From positions 248,001 to 312,000 of the forward strand of contig JAHBWY010000004.1 of NCBI GenBank assembly GCA_019636735.1: a stretch of 64,000 nucleotides of DNA, written 5' to 3'. The notes beneath the pieces were generated by a model that saw nothing but the letters and a program-made list of their open reading frames with translations, did not search any database and was not told the origin of the DNA. Every line of letters starts with the position of its first letter. The stretch's first letter is position 1. Made by a program: the position numbers and the translations under genes. Shown piece by piece: positions 26,208-34,141 of the stretch. Source of the DNA: Phycisphaeraceae bacterium. Lineage in GTDB: Bacteria; Planctomycetota; Phycisphaerae; Phycisphaerales; SM1A02.

Positions 26208-27473
26208 TCATGGCGCCGCGCCGGCGGAGCCTGGCGATGCATGAAGGACCTCGCCGAGGCGGACGCGGGCTTGATCGAACTTCTGCGTGGCCTCCAGCAC
26301 CTGCGTCTCAATCGAGCGGCGGAAGGCTGGATCGCTCGCGAACCGATTGCCGGGGTCGGCGAGGACCGCCCGAAGCGTCTCGGTCGCGGCGTTCAGATCG
26401 CTGGTGGCCATCGCGAAGGTCGCTGCGGCCTGATAGAGGTTCTCGTTGGCGATCTCCGACGGACCGGGAGGATTGAGCAGCCGCCACGGATTGCGGCGCA
26501 CCTCGATGGTGGCGAGCTTGAGCTGCGTCGCCGTCTCCCGCGCGTTGTCGAGGAATGCACGAATGGTCGGGACCTGCGCCGTGAGTTCCGCTTGCGCCTG
26601 GGCGAGCATGGTGTCGAGCGAGCTGGCCGAGGCGATGGCGTAGTCGAGGATCATCTCGACCTTCGGCATGGCCGTCTCCTTCGCTTCGACCATCACCGCT
26701 CTCGCGGCGGCGGCGGCGTCAACCGCCTCGTCGAGGAAGGTCTCGACCTGCGCCTTCGGCGCGAGGAACGCATTGACTCGAGCCAGCGACTGGTCGGCGT
26801 TGTCGAGCGCGCTGGTGACGGTCTTTCGCCAGGTCTCGTAGTCCTTGGCGAACTGTTCGACCACCTCCCGCGCGTTCGCCAGGATCGGCACACCATCCTG
26901 GTCGAGGGCCTGGGTGAACGACGCCACATTGCGGAGGATGCCGCCGACTTCGGAGGCGTTCTCCGCGCCGACAATGGCCGCCAGCAGGCCGGAGCCCGAG
27001 CTTGCGTCGATGATGGTTCCGGGCGGAATCTGGTTCGTCGCGCGGCCTCGCGCGTCGAGCTTCGGAATGCCCACCGACACGAAGTTCAGCGAGGCGGTGT
27101 TGCCGAGCGGGCTCGCCACCCGGATGACGCGGACTCCTTCGTCCACGCCCGATGGATTCGGGACATTGGAGAAGAGGGCGATGCCTTCGTCGAGTTCGAT
27201 GCGCACCAAGATGCTGTTCACATCACCGGTGCTCGGATTCAGGTCGGGATAGACCTCGACGACGCGCCCGTGGTTCAGACCGCCGACCTGGACATCGGAG
27301 CCTCGCGCCAGGCCCGCGACGCCATCTTCCAGCGTGAAGCGGACGATGAACTGGGTGCGGGGCTTGAACGGATCAACTCGGAGCAGCGTCCAAGCGACTG
27401 CACCCGTGAGAAAGAGACAGGTCAGTACGAAGACGCCGGCACGAACGGAATTGGAGAACTGCTCGCGCGCCAT
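26208..27473 (-). CDS. MCE-domain (MlaD-like) membrane-anchored protein
   Basis: 421 residues. An N-terminal anchor (about 10-32, VRAGVFVLTCLFLTGAVAWTLL) is followed by the MCE core GVAGLARGSDVQVGGLNHGRVVEVYPD and PPGTIIDASSGSGL. A long helical region with heptad-like spacing follows (ASSLDTMLAQAQAELTAQVPTIRAFLDN). It is the first gene of the run MCE-MCE-SpoU; a TACAAC box lies 17 bases before the ATG. It probably assembles with the neighbouring MCE protein into a lipid-transport complex. Confidence 0.82.
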   Translation of the reverse strand: MAREQFSNSVRAGVFVLTCLFLTGAVAWTLLRVDPFKPRTQFIVRFTLEDGVAGLARGSDVQVGGLNHGRVVEVYPDLNPSTGDVNSILVRIELDEGIALFSNVPNPSGVDEGVRVIRVASPLGNTASLNFVSVGIPKLDARGRATNQIPPGTIIDASSGSGLLAAIVGAENASEVGGILRNVASFTQALDQDGVPILANAREVVEQFAKDYETWRKTVTSALDNADQSLARVNAFLAPKAQVETFLDEAVDAAAAARAVMVEAKETAMPKVEMILDYAIASASSLDTMLAQAQAELTAQVPTIRAFLDNARETATQLKLATIEVRRNPWRLLNPPGPSEIANENLYQAAATFAMATSDLNAATETLRAVLADPGNRFASDPAFRRSIETQVLEATQKFDQARVRLGEVLHASPGSAGAAP

Positions 27474-27503
27474 GGATGAAAGACGCGGATGTTGTATCAG
27501 GTT

Positions 27504-27522
27504 CCCTCGCGCGGCGCGAGGG
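27504..27522 (-). terminator. GC hairpin after rho
   Basis: A perfect 8-bp stem CCCTCGCG/CGCGAGGG with a 3-base loop starts 18 bases past the rho stop. There is no T-run on the minus strand, so intrinsic termination would be weak; it lies just upstream of the MCE gene. Confidence 0.35.
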
Positions 27523-27539
27523 GATGCGGCCGGGGACCG

Positions 27540-28724
27540 TTAGCCCCCTTGAACCATGCGCTCATTGGTGTCATAGCGCTTCAGGGCCGCCAGCAGTTGC
27601 TCCATCTGCACCGGGGGCGGCACCGACAAGAGCCGCCGCCGCAGAGCGGTGACGGTCTTCAGTTCCCGTTCGCCCATGAGCAGGTGCTCCTTGCGCGTTC
27701 CGCTCGCGGCAAGGTTGATGGCGGGGAAGATGCGCTTCTCGGCGACCGAGCGATCGAGGACGAGCTCCATATTGCCGGTGCCCTTGAACTCCTCGAAGAT
27801 GATCTGGTCCGCGCGGCTGCCGGTGTCGACCAGGCAGCTCGCGATGATCGTCAGCGAGCCACCCTCCTCGGCCTTTCGGGCTGCACCGAAAAGCTGCTTG
27901 GGCACTTCGAGCGCTCGGCTGTCGAGTCCTCCGGACATGGTGCGCCCGCTCGATCCGTAGCGGCGGCTGTTGTTGAACGCCCGACCAAGGCGAGTGAGCG
28001 AGTCGAGGAGCACCACGACATCCTTGCCCGCCTCCACCATGCGCTTGGCGCGATCGATGGCGAGAATGCCGAGCGTCAGGTGTCGCTCGAGATCCTGATC
28101 GTTGCTGGACGCCAGCACTTGGGCAGGCACATTTCGCTTGAAGTCGGTGACTTCCTCCGGTCGCTCGTCGATCAGCAGCGCCACGAGCTCGACCTGCGGA
28201 TGATTGTGCTTGATGCCGAAGGCGATGTTCTGGAGGAGAATCGTCTTGCCGGCCTTCGGGGGCGCCACGATCAGACCTCGCGTGCCGTAGCCGATCGGGC
28301 AGAAGAGATCGATGAGCCGACACGACGGCGGGCAGCCGCGATACTCAAGACCCATGCGCGGCTGCGGGTCGAGCGGAGTCAGCTCATGAAAGGGCTTCCG
28401 CTGGGCATAGGCCTCCGGAGGCAGACCTTCGATCTCGAGCAGCCGATCGACGACGCGCCGAGTGCGACGCCCCTGGCCGGGGCGCCGCCGTCGGCTCTTT
28501 CGATCGACGATCTCGGCGAGCACCTGTGCGCCGGGCCGAAGGGGATAGCGCTCGGTGAGTTCCGGAGGAACGATGGGATCGTCCGGCCCTTCGATGAGTC
28601 CGTCGGCGAACTGCCTGATCCGGCCCTCGGCGCCCTGCGGCATCTCGAGGATCCCACTGCATGTGTTCATGCGCAAATCCGTTGGATCGGCTCCGAAACA
28701 GTCGGCGAGGGGCGAACGGGCCAC
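27540..28724 (-). CDS. rho: Transcription termination factor Rho (short N-terminus)
   Basis: 394 residues, a little shorter than the 419 of E. coli. The hexameric RNA-dependent ATPase core is complete: Walker A VAPPKAGKTILLQNIA, Walker B VVVLLDSLTRLGRAFNN, LIDERPEEVTDFKR, and R-loop/Q-loop regions GGLDSRALEVPKQLFGAARKAEEGGSLTIIA and FEEFKGTGNMEL. The RNA-binding cold-shock-like domain follows the start almost at once (GILEMPQGAEGRIRQ), so the N-terminal helix bundle of typical Rho is missing. The frame starts at GTG 28724; ATG at 28670 is an alternative that would leave even less N-terminus. Confidence 0.92.
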   Translation of the reverse strand: MARSPLADCFGADPTDLRMNTCSGILEMPQGAEGRIRQFADGLIEGPDDPIVPPELTERYPLRPGAQVLAEIVDRKSRRRRPGQGRRTRRVVDRLLEIEGLPPEAYAQRKPFHELTPLDPQPRMGLEYRGCPPSCRLIDLFCPIGYGTRGLIVAPPKAGKTILLQNIAFGIKHNHPQVELVALLIDERPEEVTDFKRNVPAQVLASSNDQDLERHLTLGILAIDRAKRMVEAGKDVVVLLDSLTRLGRAFNNSRRYGSSGRTMSGGLDSRALEVPKQLFGAARKAEEGGSLTIIASCLVDTGSRADQIIFEEFKGTGNMELVLDRSVAEKRIFPAINLAASGTRKEHLLMGERELKTVTALRRRLLSVPPPVQMEQLLAALKRYDTNERMVQGG

Positions 28725-28807
28725 AATGCTCCGCTCATGAACCCGGGTGCCGTTGCTGCACGGAGTGCGTCGTCACGATGGTGAGCGACTCGACCCTGAT
28801 GCAAAAG

Positions 28808-28863
28808 GTCGCCGTCTTCCGAGGCGACGGAAGTAGTGGAGCCGGGGGCGGGGTCGATGTCAA
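28808..28863 (-). promoter_or_regulatory. Possible rho promoter and leader hairpin
   Basis: Minus-strand TTGACA (28858-28863) is a perfect -35 hexamer; with a 17-base spacer the -10 would be TCCACT, which is poor. Downstream, GTCGCC/GGCGAC (28808-28813 with 28823-28828) could form a leader hairpin about 80 bases before the rho start. Confidence 0.3.
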
Positions 28864-28898
28864 GTCATCGGCACACCATACGCTCGCGAGGCCGGTTC

Positions 28899-29867
28899 TC
28901 ATGTGGCATGAATGGCGCGTGCCACCCGGGCAGCCAGGGCGGCGTTCGCACGAAGCAACACCAGGTTGGCCCGGAGTGAAGCCCCGGAGGTCGCTTCCAC
29001 CAGATGTCCGAGGAGGACGGGAGTCACCGCCGCACCTCGCGGGGCCGCGCCCTTGCTGGCGTTGCGGGCGGGCGCATCGGCCACCGACGGATCGAGGGCA
29101 ACCGCTGGATCGACGGGGTTCGCCAGCAGCACCCCGGCGCCGCCGAGCGTCCAATGCTCCTTCGCAAGACGGGCCGCCGCGTCGGCGCTGTCGACGCGCA
29201 TCGTCACCCGGAGCGCCGGATCGGACGCCGTGATGAAGCGCGGGAAGGCATCGGTTCCGAAGCCCACGACCGGCACCGAGAGCGCTTCGAGCGCCTCCAC
29301 GGTGGCAGGGAGGTCGAGGATGGACTTGGCACCGCTCGAGACGACGACGAGCGGCTCGCGCGCCAGCGAAAGGAGATCTGCCGAAACATCGAGCTGCGTC
29401 TGCCATGCTCGATGGACGCCCCCGATGCCTCCGGTTGCAAAGACGCGAAGTCCGGCTGCGCGGGCGAGTCGCAGAGCGGCCGAGACGGTGGTTCCACCGG
29501 ACGCCCTGTCGGCGATGGCCGATGCGAGGTCGCGCGCGGCGAGTTTCCGTGCCGAGCCATCCGAGGCCAACTGGTCAAGCTGGGCGTCGTCGAGACCCAC
29601 GCAAGGAAGGCCGTCGAGGACCGCCGTCACGGCGGGAGTTGCCCCGGAAGCCCGCACTGCGGCGGCCATGCACCTGGCCGCCGCGAGGTGAAGTGGCGCA
29701 TCGGGGTCGATTCCCTCGGGCGCCGCGCCCACTCCTGGCCAGCGCACCGTGAGGGCCCCCCAGTTTTCGCGCGGCAGCCCATGAGTGAGCACCGCAGTCT
29801 CAAGGGCCACCACCGGATGGCCTTCCGCGAGGGCCCTTCGAACTTCTTCGGAGCAGTGGATCGACAT
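28899..29867 (-). CDS. psuG: Pseudouridine-5'-phosphate glycosidase
   Basis: 322 residues, typical of the PsuG/IndA-like family. It reversibly cleaves pseudouridine 5'-phosphate to uracil and ribose 5-phosphate. Family blocks: ALETAVLTHGLPRENW, GGTTVSAALRLARAAGLRVFATGGIGGVHR, VSSGAKSILDLPATVEALEALSVPVVGFGTDAFPRF, GGAGVLLANPVDP and the C-terminal ANLVLLRANAALAARVA. The usual partner kinase psuK is not next to it. It sits 62 bases downstream of the helicase gene on the same strand and could share its transcript. Confidence 0.9.
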   Translation of the reverse strand: MSIHCSEEVRRALAEGHPVVALETAVLTHGLPRENWGALTVRWPGVGAAPEGIDPDAPLHLAAARCMAAAVRASGATPAVTAVLDGLPCVGLDDAQLDQLASDGSARKLAARDLASAIADRASGGTTVSAALRLARAAGLRVFATGGIGGVHRAWQTQLDVSADLLSLAREPLVVVSSGAKSILDLPATVEALEALSVPVVGFGTDAFPRFITASDPALRVTMRVDSADAAARLAKEHWTLGGAGVLLANPVDPAVALDPSVADAPARNASKGAAPRGAAVTPVLLGHLVEATSGASLRANLVLLRANAALAARVARAIHAT

Positions 29868-29929
29868 GGTCAGGTGCGATGAACGGCCACGGGCGCAAGG
29901 GCTTCGCCGGCGCCGCTCGAATCCGGAGT

Positions 29930-31297
29930 TCAGCGCTTGCGGCCGGGGACACGGCCACCGAGCCGGCGCGGTGGAAGCGCCGTCGGCACGATTCCCCCGG
30001 GGAACTTGGCGAGATCGACCGGCGCGCTCGGACCGCTCTCCTCCGAGTTCGGCGCGGGCGGAGTCAACGCGAAGCGGTTCTTCGACAGGTCGCTCTCCTG
30101 CCGGCGCTTGGCGGCGAGTTCACGCTGCGCCTGCACATCGGCGGGGACGGGCCCGGGGGTGAAGTCGTCGTACTCCTTGCGGGGGATCTCGATGTTCGCG
30201 AGCATTTCGATGGCCGTCAGCAGGTCGCCCTGATCGGGGCAGACGAAGCTCCAGGCGACGCCCTCGCGCCCGGCGCGCGCGGTTCGTCCAATGCGGTGGA
30301 TGTAGACCTCCGGGTCTTCCGGAAGGTCATAGTTCACCACATGGCTGATGTCCTCGACATCGAGCCCGCGCGCTGCCAGGTCGCTTGCGACAAGCACGCT
30401 CAGGGTGCCCCCCCGAAGGTGCTCCATCACTTTGTCCCGCTTCTTCTGGAACATGTCCCCGTGCATCGGATGGGCCTCGATCCGGTGCCTGGCGAGGTAC
30501 TCGGCCACCTGGTCGACCGTGCGCTTGGTCCGACAGAAGACGACGGTCAACTCGGGCTTCTCATGCTGAAGCAGGTGCAGGAGCAGGCGCCGCTTGTCCC
30601 ATGGTTCGACCGGCAGGTAGCTCTGCTTCACCTGCGTGACCGTCAGGCTCTTCTCGAAGGTGACGAGCTTCTCCGGCGCGTTCATGTATGAACGCGCCAG
30701 CCGCTCAATCTCGCCCGCGATGGTGGCCGAGACAAAGACCGTCTGCGGCCGCTGCTTCATCGAGCCGAGGATCCTGCGGATGTCGTCACGGAAGCCGATG
30801 TCGAGCATCCGGTCGACCTCGTCGAGAACGGCGAAGCGCACCTGGTCGTACGGCAGGAGCCCCCGGGCGTGCATGTCCATGATGCGGCCGGGGGTGCCCA
30901 CGACGATGCAGACGCCCTTCTCCAGCTTGTGGGCCTGCGCCTTGACCGAGTGTCCGCCATAGACCGCCGCGACCGTGTGGCCGCCGTAGCGAGCCAGGTC
31001 GTGCATCTCCTTGGCGACCTGGATGGCCAACTCTCGGGTCGGCACCAACACGAGCCCGTGAAACCGGCCCTTGGGCTCAAGCCGGGCGAGCATGGGCAGC
31101 GCGAATGCGGCTGTCTTGCCCGTGCCCGTCCTCGCCTGGCCGAGGCAATCCTTGCCGGCGAGCGCGGGGGGAATCAGCGCAGCCTGGATCCGCGTCGGAT
31201 GGACGAAGCCCTTCTCCGTGACGGCCTTGAGCTGCGCCTCGGGCAGTCCAAGGTCGGCGAAGGTGCGCGAAGTATCGAATGTCTCGTGCGAGCTCAC
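29930..31297 (-). CDS. DEAD-box-type ATP-dependent RNA helicase
   Basis: 455 residues. The superfamily 2 core is complete: Q-motif TFADLGLPEAQLKAVTEKGFVHPTRIQ, motif I ARTGTGKTAAF, Ia PTRELAIQ, Ib TPGRIMD, III SATIAGEI, V ASDLAARGLDVEDISHVVNYD, VI HRIGRTARAG. Motif II is DEVD instead of DEAD. The tail (about 375-455) is basic and Pro-rich, ending RRLGGRVPGRKR, as in RhlE/CsdA-like cold-shock or ribosome-assembly helicases. The start is GTG at 31295-31297. Confidence 0.9.
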   Translation of the reverse strand: MSSHETFDTSRTFADLGLPEAQLKAVTEKGFVHPTRIQAALIPPALAGKDCLGQARTGTGKTAAFALPMLARLEPKGRFHGLVLVPTRELAIQVAKEMHDLARYGGHTVAAVYGGHSVKAQAHKLEKGVCIVVGTPGRIMDMHARGLLPYDQVRFAVLDEVDRMLDIGFRDDIRRILGSMKQRPQTVFVSATIAGEIERLARSYMNAPEKLVTFEKSLTVTQVKQSYLPVEPWDKRRLLLHLLQHEKPELTVVFCRTKRTVDQVAEYLARHRIEAHPMHGDMFQKKRDKVMEHLRGGTLSVLVASDLAARGLDVEDISHVVNYDLPEDPEVYIHRIGRTARAGREGVAWSFVCPDQGDLLTAIEMLANIEIPRKEYDDFTPGPVPADVQAQRELAAKRRQESDLSKNRFALTPPAPNSEESGPSAPVDLAKFPGGIVPTALPPRRLGGRVPGRKR

Positions 31298-31448
31298 GGG
31301 AAATGTGGATGAGCAGTGACGGGCCTCAACCCTGCCGAGTCATGGTAGGTTCCCGCGACTGCCGATAGTACACGGGCGAGCGAAGGAACGCAGCGGCGCC
31401 GCCGCGGGTGCGGTTGGGCTGGACGCTCCGGTCGAATGGGACTGGGTC

Positions 31449-32714
31449 ATGGCGGATACGAGCCTCATTGAAGTCAACCTTTCGAGCGTTGAGCACAACT
31501 TCGCGGTGATGCGCGACATGGTGGGCGAGGGATGCCTCCTCTGTCCCGTGGTGAAGGCCGACGCGTATGGCCTGGGCGCGGCGCGCCTGGCGAAGCGCAT
31601 GGCTGCCGCCGGTGCCGACATGTTCGCCGTCTTCAGTCCGGAGCAGGCGGCAGCGCTCTCGGCGACGGCGGTGGGCAAGCCGGTGCTTGTCCTGATGCCA
31701 GTGCGAGATTGCTCTCGCTCGGACGAATTGTACCGAATGCTCGTCTCCGGCTCGCTGCACCTGACGGTGCATGATCTCCATCACTTGGATCAACTGCGGC
31801 GCATCGCGGAGAAGTTCGCGGCGGTCGTTCCCGTCCACCTCGAGGTGGACACGGGCATGAGCCGCGGCGGGTGCTCGCCGGACGAGGCCGCGCTCGTGCT
31901 GAAGCGCATCGCAGCGTGCCGATGGCTGCGATTGGCGGGAGTCTTCACGCACTTCAGCAATCCGCGCTGCGATCCACTGCGCACGCGGGCGCAGATGGAT
32001 GCGTTCGATGCGCTCCTCGCCGCTCACTCCGCGTCGATTCCTTCCGAGTGCATCGTGCATGTCGCATCGAGCTACGCGGCGCTTCGACACCGCCGCTATC
32101 ACCGGAGCATGGTCCGCTTCGGCCTGGCGTGGACGGGCCTTGCGCTCGACGGCATCGAAAGCGGCGAGGTGCTCTGGGAGAGCGAGCAGCTCCGCCCGAT
32201 CGTCACCTGGCGGAGCCAGGTGAGCCAGATCAAGGTCGTTCCCGCCGGTGCTCCAGTGGGCTATGGCAGCCTGTGGAGGGCCGATCGAACCTCGCGCATC
32301 GGCCTGATTCCGGTGGGCTATGCCGACGGCTATCCAATCTGCCGCGAGGCTCGCGATCCGCGCGCCGTGCGTGTGCGAGCCCTCGGCCTCCGCGGCGCGA
32401 TCGAGGGTTGGGCGCCGGTCGTGGGCGCCGTGAACATGGACCAGGTGGCTGTCGATCTCACGGAGATCGACGGGCTCGCCGAGCTGCCCGAGGGCGGCGT
32501 CGGCGCCGAGGTTGAGCTCATTTCACCCGATCGCGATGCGCCGAATCACCTGCCGCGCGTCGCCGCGGCCGCGGGGCTCATTCCATATGAGTTCCTCTGT
32601 CGACTCGGGCCGCGCATTCGGCGCCAGTACATCGCCGACACGGTGCCCGCCTCCAGCGTCTCTGCGGTGAGCGCCGTGCCGGCGCCACGAGCGGCCGTCC
32701 AGCGCTCACCGTGA
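31449..32714 (+). CDS. alr: Alanine racemase
   Basis: 421 residues. A PLP enzyme supplying D-alanine for peptidoglycan. The PLP-binding Lys lies in PVVKADAYGLGA near the N-terminus and the second-domain catalytic Tyr in APVGYGSLWRADR; GVFTHFSNP, HVASSYAAL and VGAVNMDQVAVDLT are further family blocks. About 25 C-terminal residues (ASSVSAVSAVPAPRAAVQRSP) extend beyond the usual LCRLGPRIRRQY ending. A TCGAAT box is 11 bases before the ATG. Confidence 0.92.
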   Translation: MADTSLIEVNLSSVEHNFAVMRDMVGEGCLLCPVVKADAYGLGAARLAKRMAAAGADMFAVFSPEQAAALSATAVGKPVLVLMPVRDCSRSDELYRMLVSGSLHLTVHDLHHLDQLRRIAEKFAAVVPVHLEVDTGMSRGGCSPDEAALVLKRIAACRWLRLAGVFTHFSNPRCDPLRTRAQMDAFDALLAAHSASIPSECIVHVASSYAALRHRRYHRSMVRFGLAWTGLALDGIESGEVLWESEQLRPIVTWRSQVSQIKVVPAGAPVGYGSLWRADRTSRIGLIPVGYADGYPICREARDPRAVRVRALGLRGAIEGWAPVVGAVNMDQVAVDLTEIDGLAELPEGGVGAEVELISPDRDAPNHLPRVAAAAGLIPYEFLCRLGPRIRRQYIADTVPASSVSAVSAVPAPRAAVQRSP

Positions 32715-32950
32715 CGCGCATGGCCGTGTGCGCGGAGTGCATTGCACTCGACGATCGCTCGGCGCCACGACGGCCAGCGGCTGGTGCTGATTCGCACGCC
32801 GCGTCGGCAAGGAGCTCGGGCGTCCATGCTCCCGACTTCCTGTCTGCCTGATCACGACCTCGCGTGCGCTCGCGCTTCCCCGCATTCGAGCGTCGATGCT
32901 CCAAGCCGCTCGGCTGAGCGATCGCAGCGTCGCGTGCGCCGGCGTCGCCC

Positions 32951-32956
32951 TACCAT
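32951..32956 (+). promoter_or_regulatory. Candidate -10 box (TACCAT) for the oxidoreductase/PKS pair
   Basis: TACCAT ends nine bases before the ATG at 32966. No Shine-Dalgarno is present, so the pair is probably a separate, leaderless transcription unit from alr. Confidence 0.4.
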
Positions 32957-32965
32957 CGAGCGTCG

Positions 32966-34141
32966 ATGCGCCATGAGTCGATCGTGATTGTCGGCGGTGG
33001 AGTGGCCGGGCCGGTGCTGGCCGCGCTCCTGGCACGACGCGGCCACCCGACGATGCTGGTCGAGCGTCGCCGCACCGGTGAGACGAAGTGCTGCGGGTGC
33101 TGCCTCGCGCCTCGAGGTGTCCGCCTGCTTCACAGCTTGGGCATGGAGGCGGCGCTCCAACGGGCCGATGGGGCGTGGACCCGCCGATGGACCATGCGGG
33201 ATCCCCACGGCGAAGTTCTTCTCTCGCAGTGCCTCGGCGCGGAACCGGGCATGGTGGTCGCGCGGGATCGCTTCGACCAGGCGCTGCGCGAGTTGGCGCG
33301 CAACTCCGGGGCCCGGTTGGTCGAGGGTTCCGGTGCGGTGGTGGCCCGCGATGGCGAAGTGCTCCTGCGGAGTGGTGCGGGCGAAGTCGTCGATCGCGTC
33401 AGAGCCTCGTGGATCATCGGCGCCGATGGCGTGGGCAGTGGCGTGGCACGCTCGGCGGGGCTCGGACCGACGCCCCGCGCCGAGACCGCAGGCGCGGCGA
33501 AGCGGATGCGCAGGCTCGGGTTTTCCTGGAGTCTTCCAGAGCAGGTGGCGGCGGCGATCGCGGTCGCGCCGGAAACGATCGACATTCATCTCGTGCAGGG
33601 CGGGTATCTCGGGCTTGTGCAGGGGGCGAGGCACCTGCACGCGGCGGCACTCGCTCCCTCCGGGCGCCCAATGTCGATGATCCGTCAGTGGGGTCGCCGA
33701 TCGGGGCGACTCGCGCCGCTCTCATCCGGCGAAGAGAGAGAGGCGATGGCCTCAGCGCACTCAACGAACATGCACGCGACCGGGCCGCTGCCCTGGCGAC
33801 CCCGAGCAACGGTGGGTGCGATCGCGGGCGTGCCGGTGGCGCTCGTCGGCGATGCCGCGGGATATGAACAGCCGTTCACCGGCGAGGGCATGACCTGGGC
33901 GCTCGACTCGGCGCGATTGCTCGCGAGGGCGATCGATCTGGAGCGTGACCTGCATGGAGCGCTGCAACGCTACGACCTCGACCATCGCCGCCACTTCGCA
34001 TGGCGCAAGCGACGACTTCGCGCGCTCGCGGCGATCGGCCTTTGGGCCTCCGAGTCGCAGGGTTGGCGTCGCAGCATTCGGCTGGCGGGGCGCGTTCCGA
34101 TGCTTACAGGCTCACTCGTGCGATCGGTGGTGGCGGCGTGA
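32966..34141 (+). CDS. FAD-dependent oxidoreductase (geranylgeranyl-reductase/monooxygenase type)
   Basis: 391 residues. N-terminal FAD-binding loop IVIVGGGVAGPVLAALLARRGHPTMLVER, a Cys-rich element KCCGCCLAPRGV where geranylgeranyl reductase-like enzymes have a CGxGL motif, the DG fingerprint WIIGADGVGSGVAR, and GD motif VALVGDAAGYEQPFTGEGM. It belongs to the p-hydroxybenzoate hydroxylase-like flavoprotein group. Its TGA overlaps the GTG start of the type III PKS gene (GTGA), so it very probably modifies the polyketide, for example by hydroxylating or reducing an alkylresorcinol or pyrone. The substrate is inferred from context only. Confidence 0.82.
   Translation: MRHESIVIVGGGVAGPVLAALLARRGHPTMLVERRRTGETKCCGCCLAPRGVRLLHSLGMEAALQRADGAWTRRWTMRDPHGEVLLSQCLGAEPGMVVARDRFDQALRELARNSGARLVEGSGAVVARDGEVLLRSGAGEVVDRVRASWIIGADGVGSGVARSAGLGPTPRAETAGAAKRMRRLGFSWSLPEQVAAAIAVAPETIDIHLVQGGYLGLVQGARHLHAAALAPSGRPMSMIRQWGRRSGRLAPLSSGEEREAMASAHSTNMHATGPLPWRPRATVGAIAGVPVALVGDAAGYEQPFTGEGMTWALDSARLLARAIDLERDLHGALQRYDLDHRRHFAWRKRRLRALAAIGLWASESQGWRRSIRLAGRVPMLTGSLVRSVVAA

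Noticed and set aside
26241-27479. 412-codon plus-strand open frame antisense to an MCE gene
   Set aside because: The minus strand has a transmembrane anchor and an MCE domain; the plus frame has no recognisable feature.
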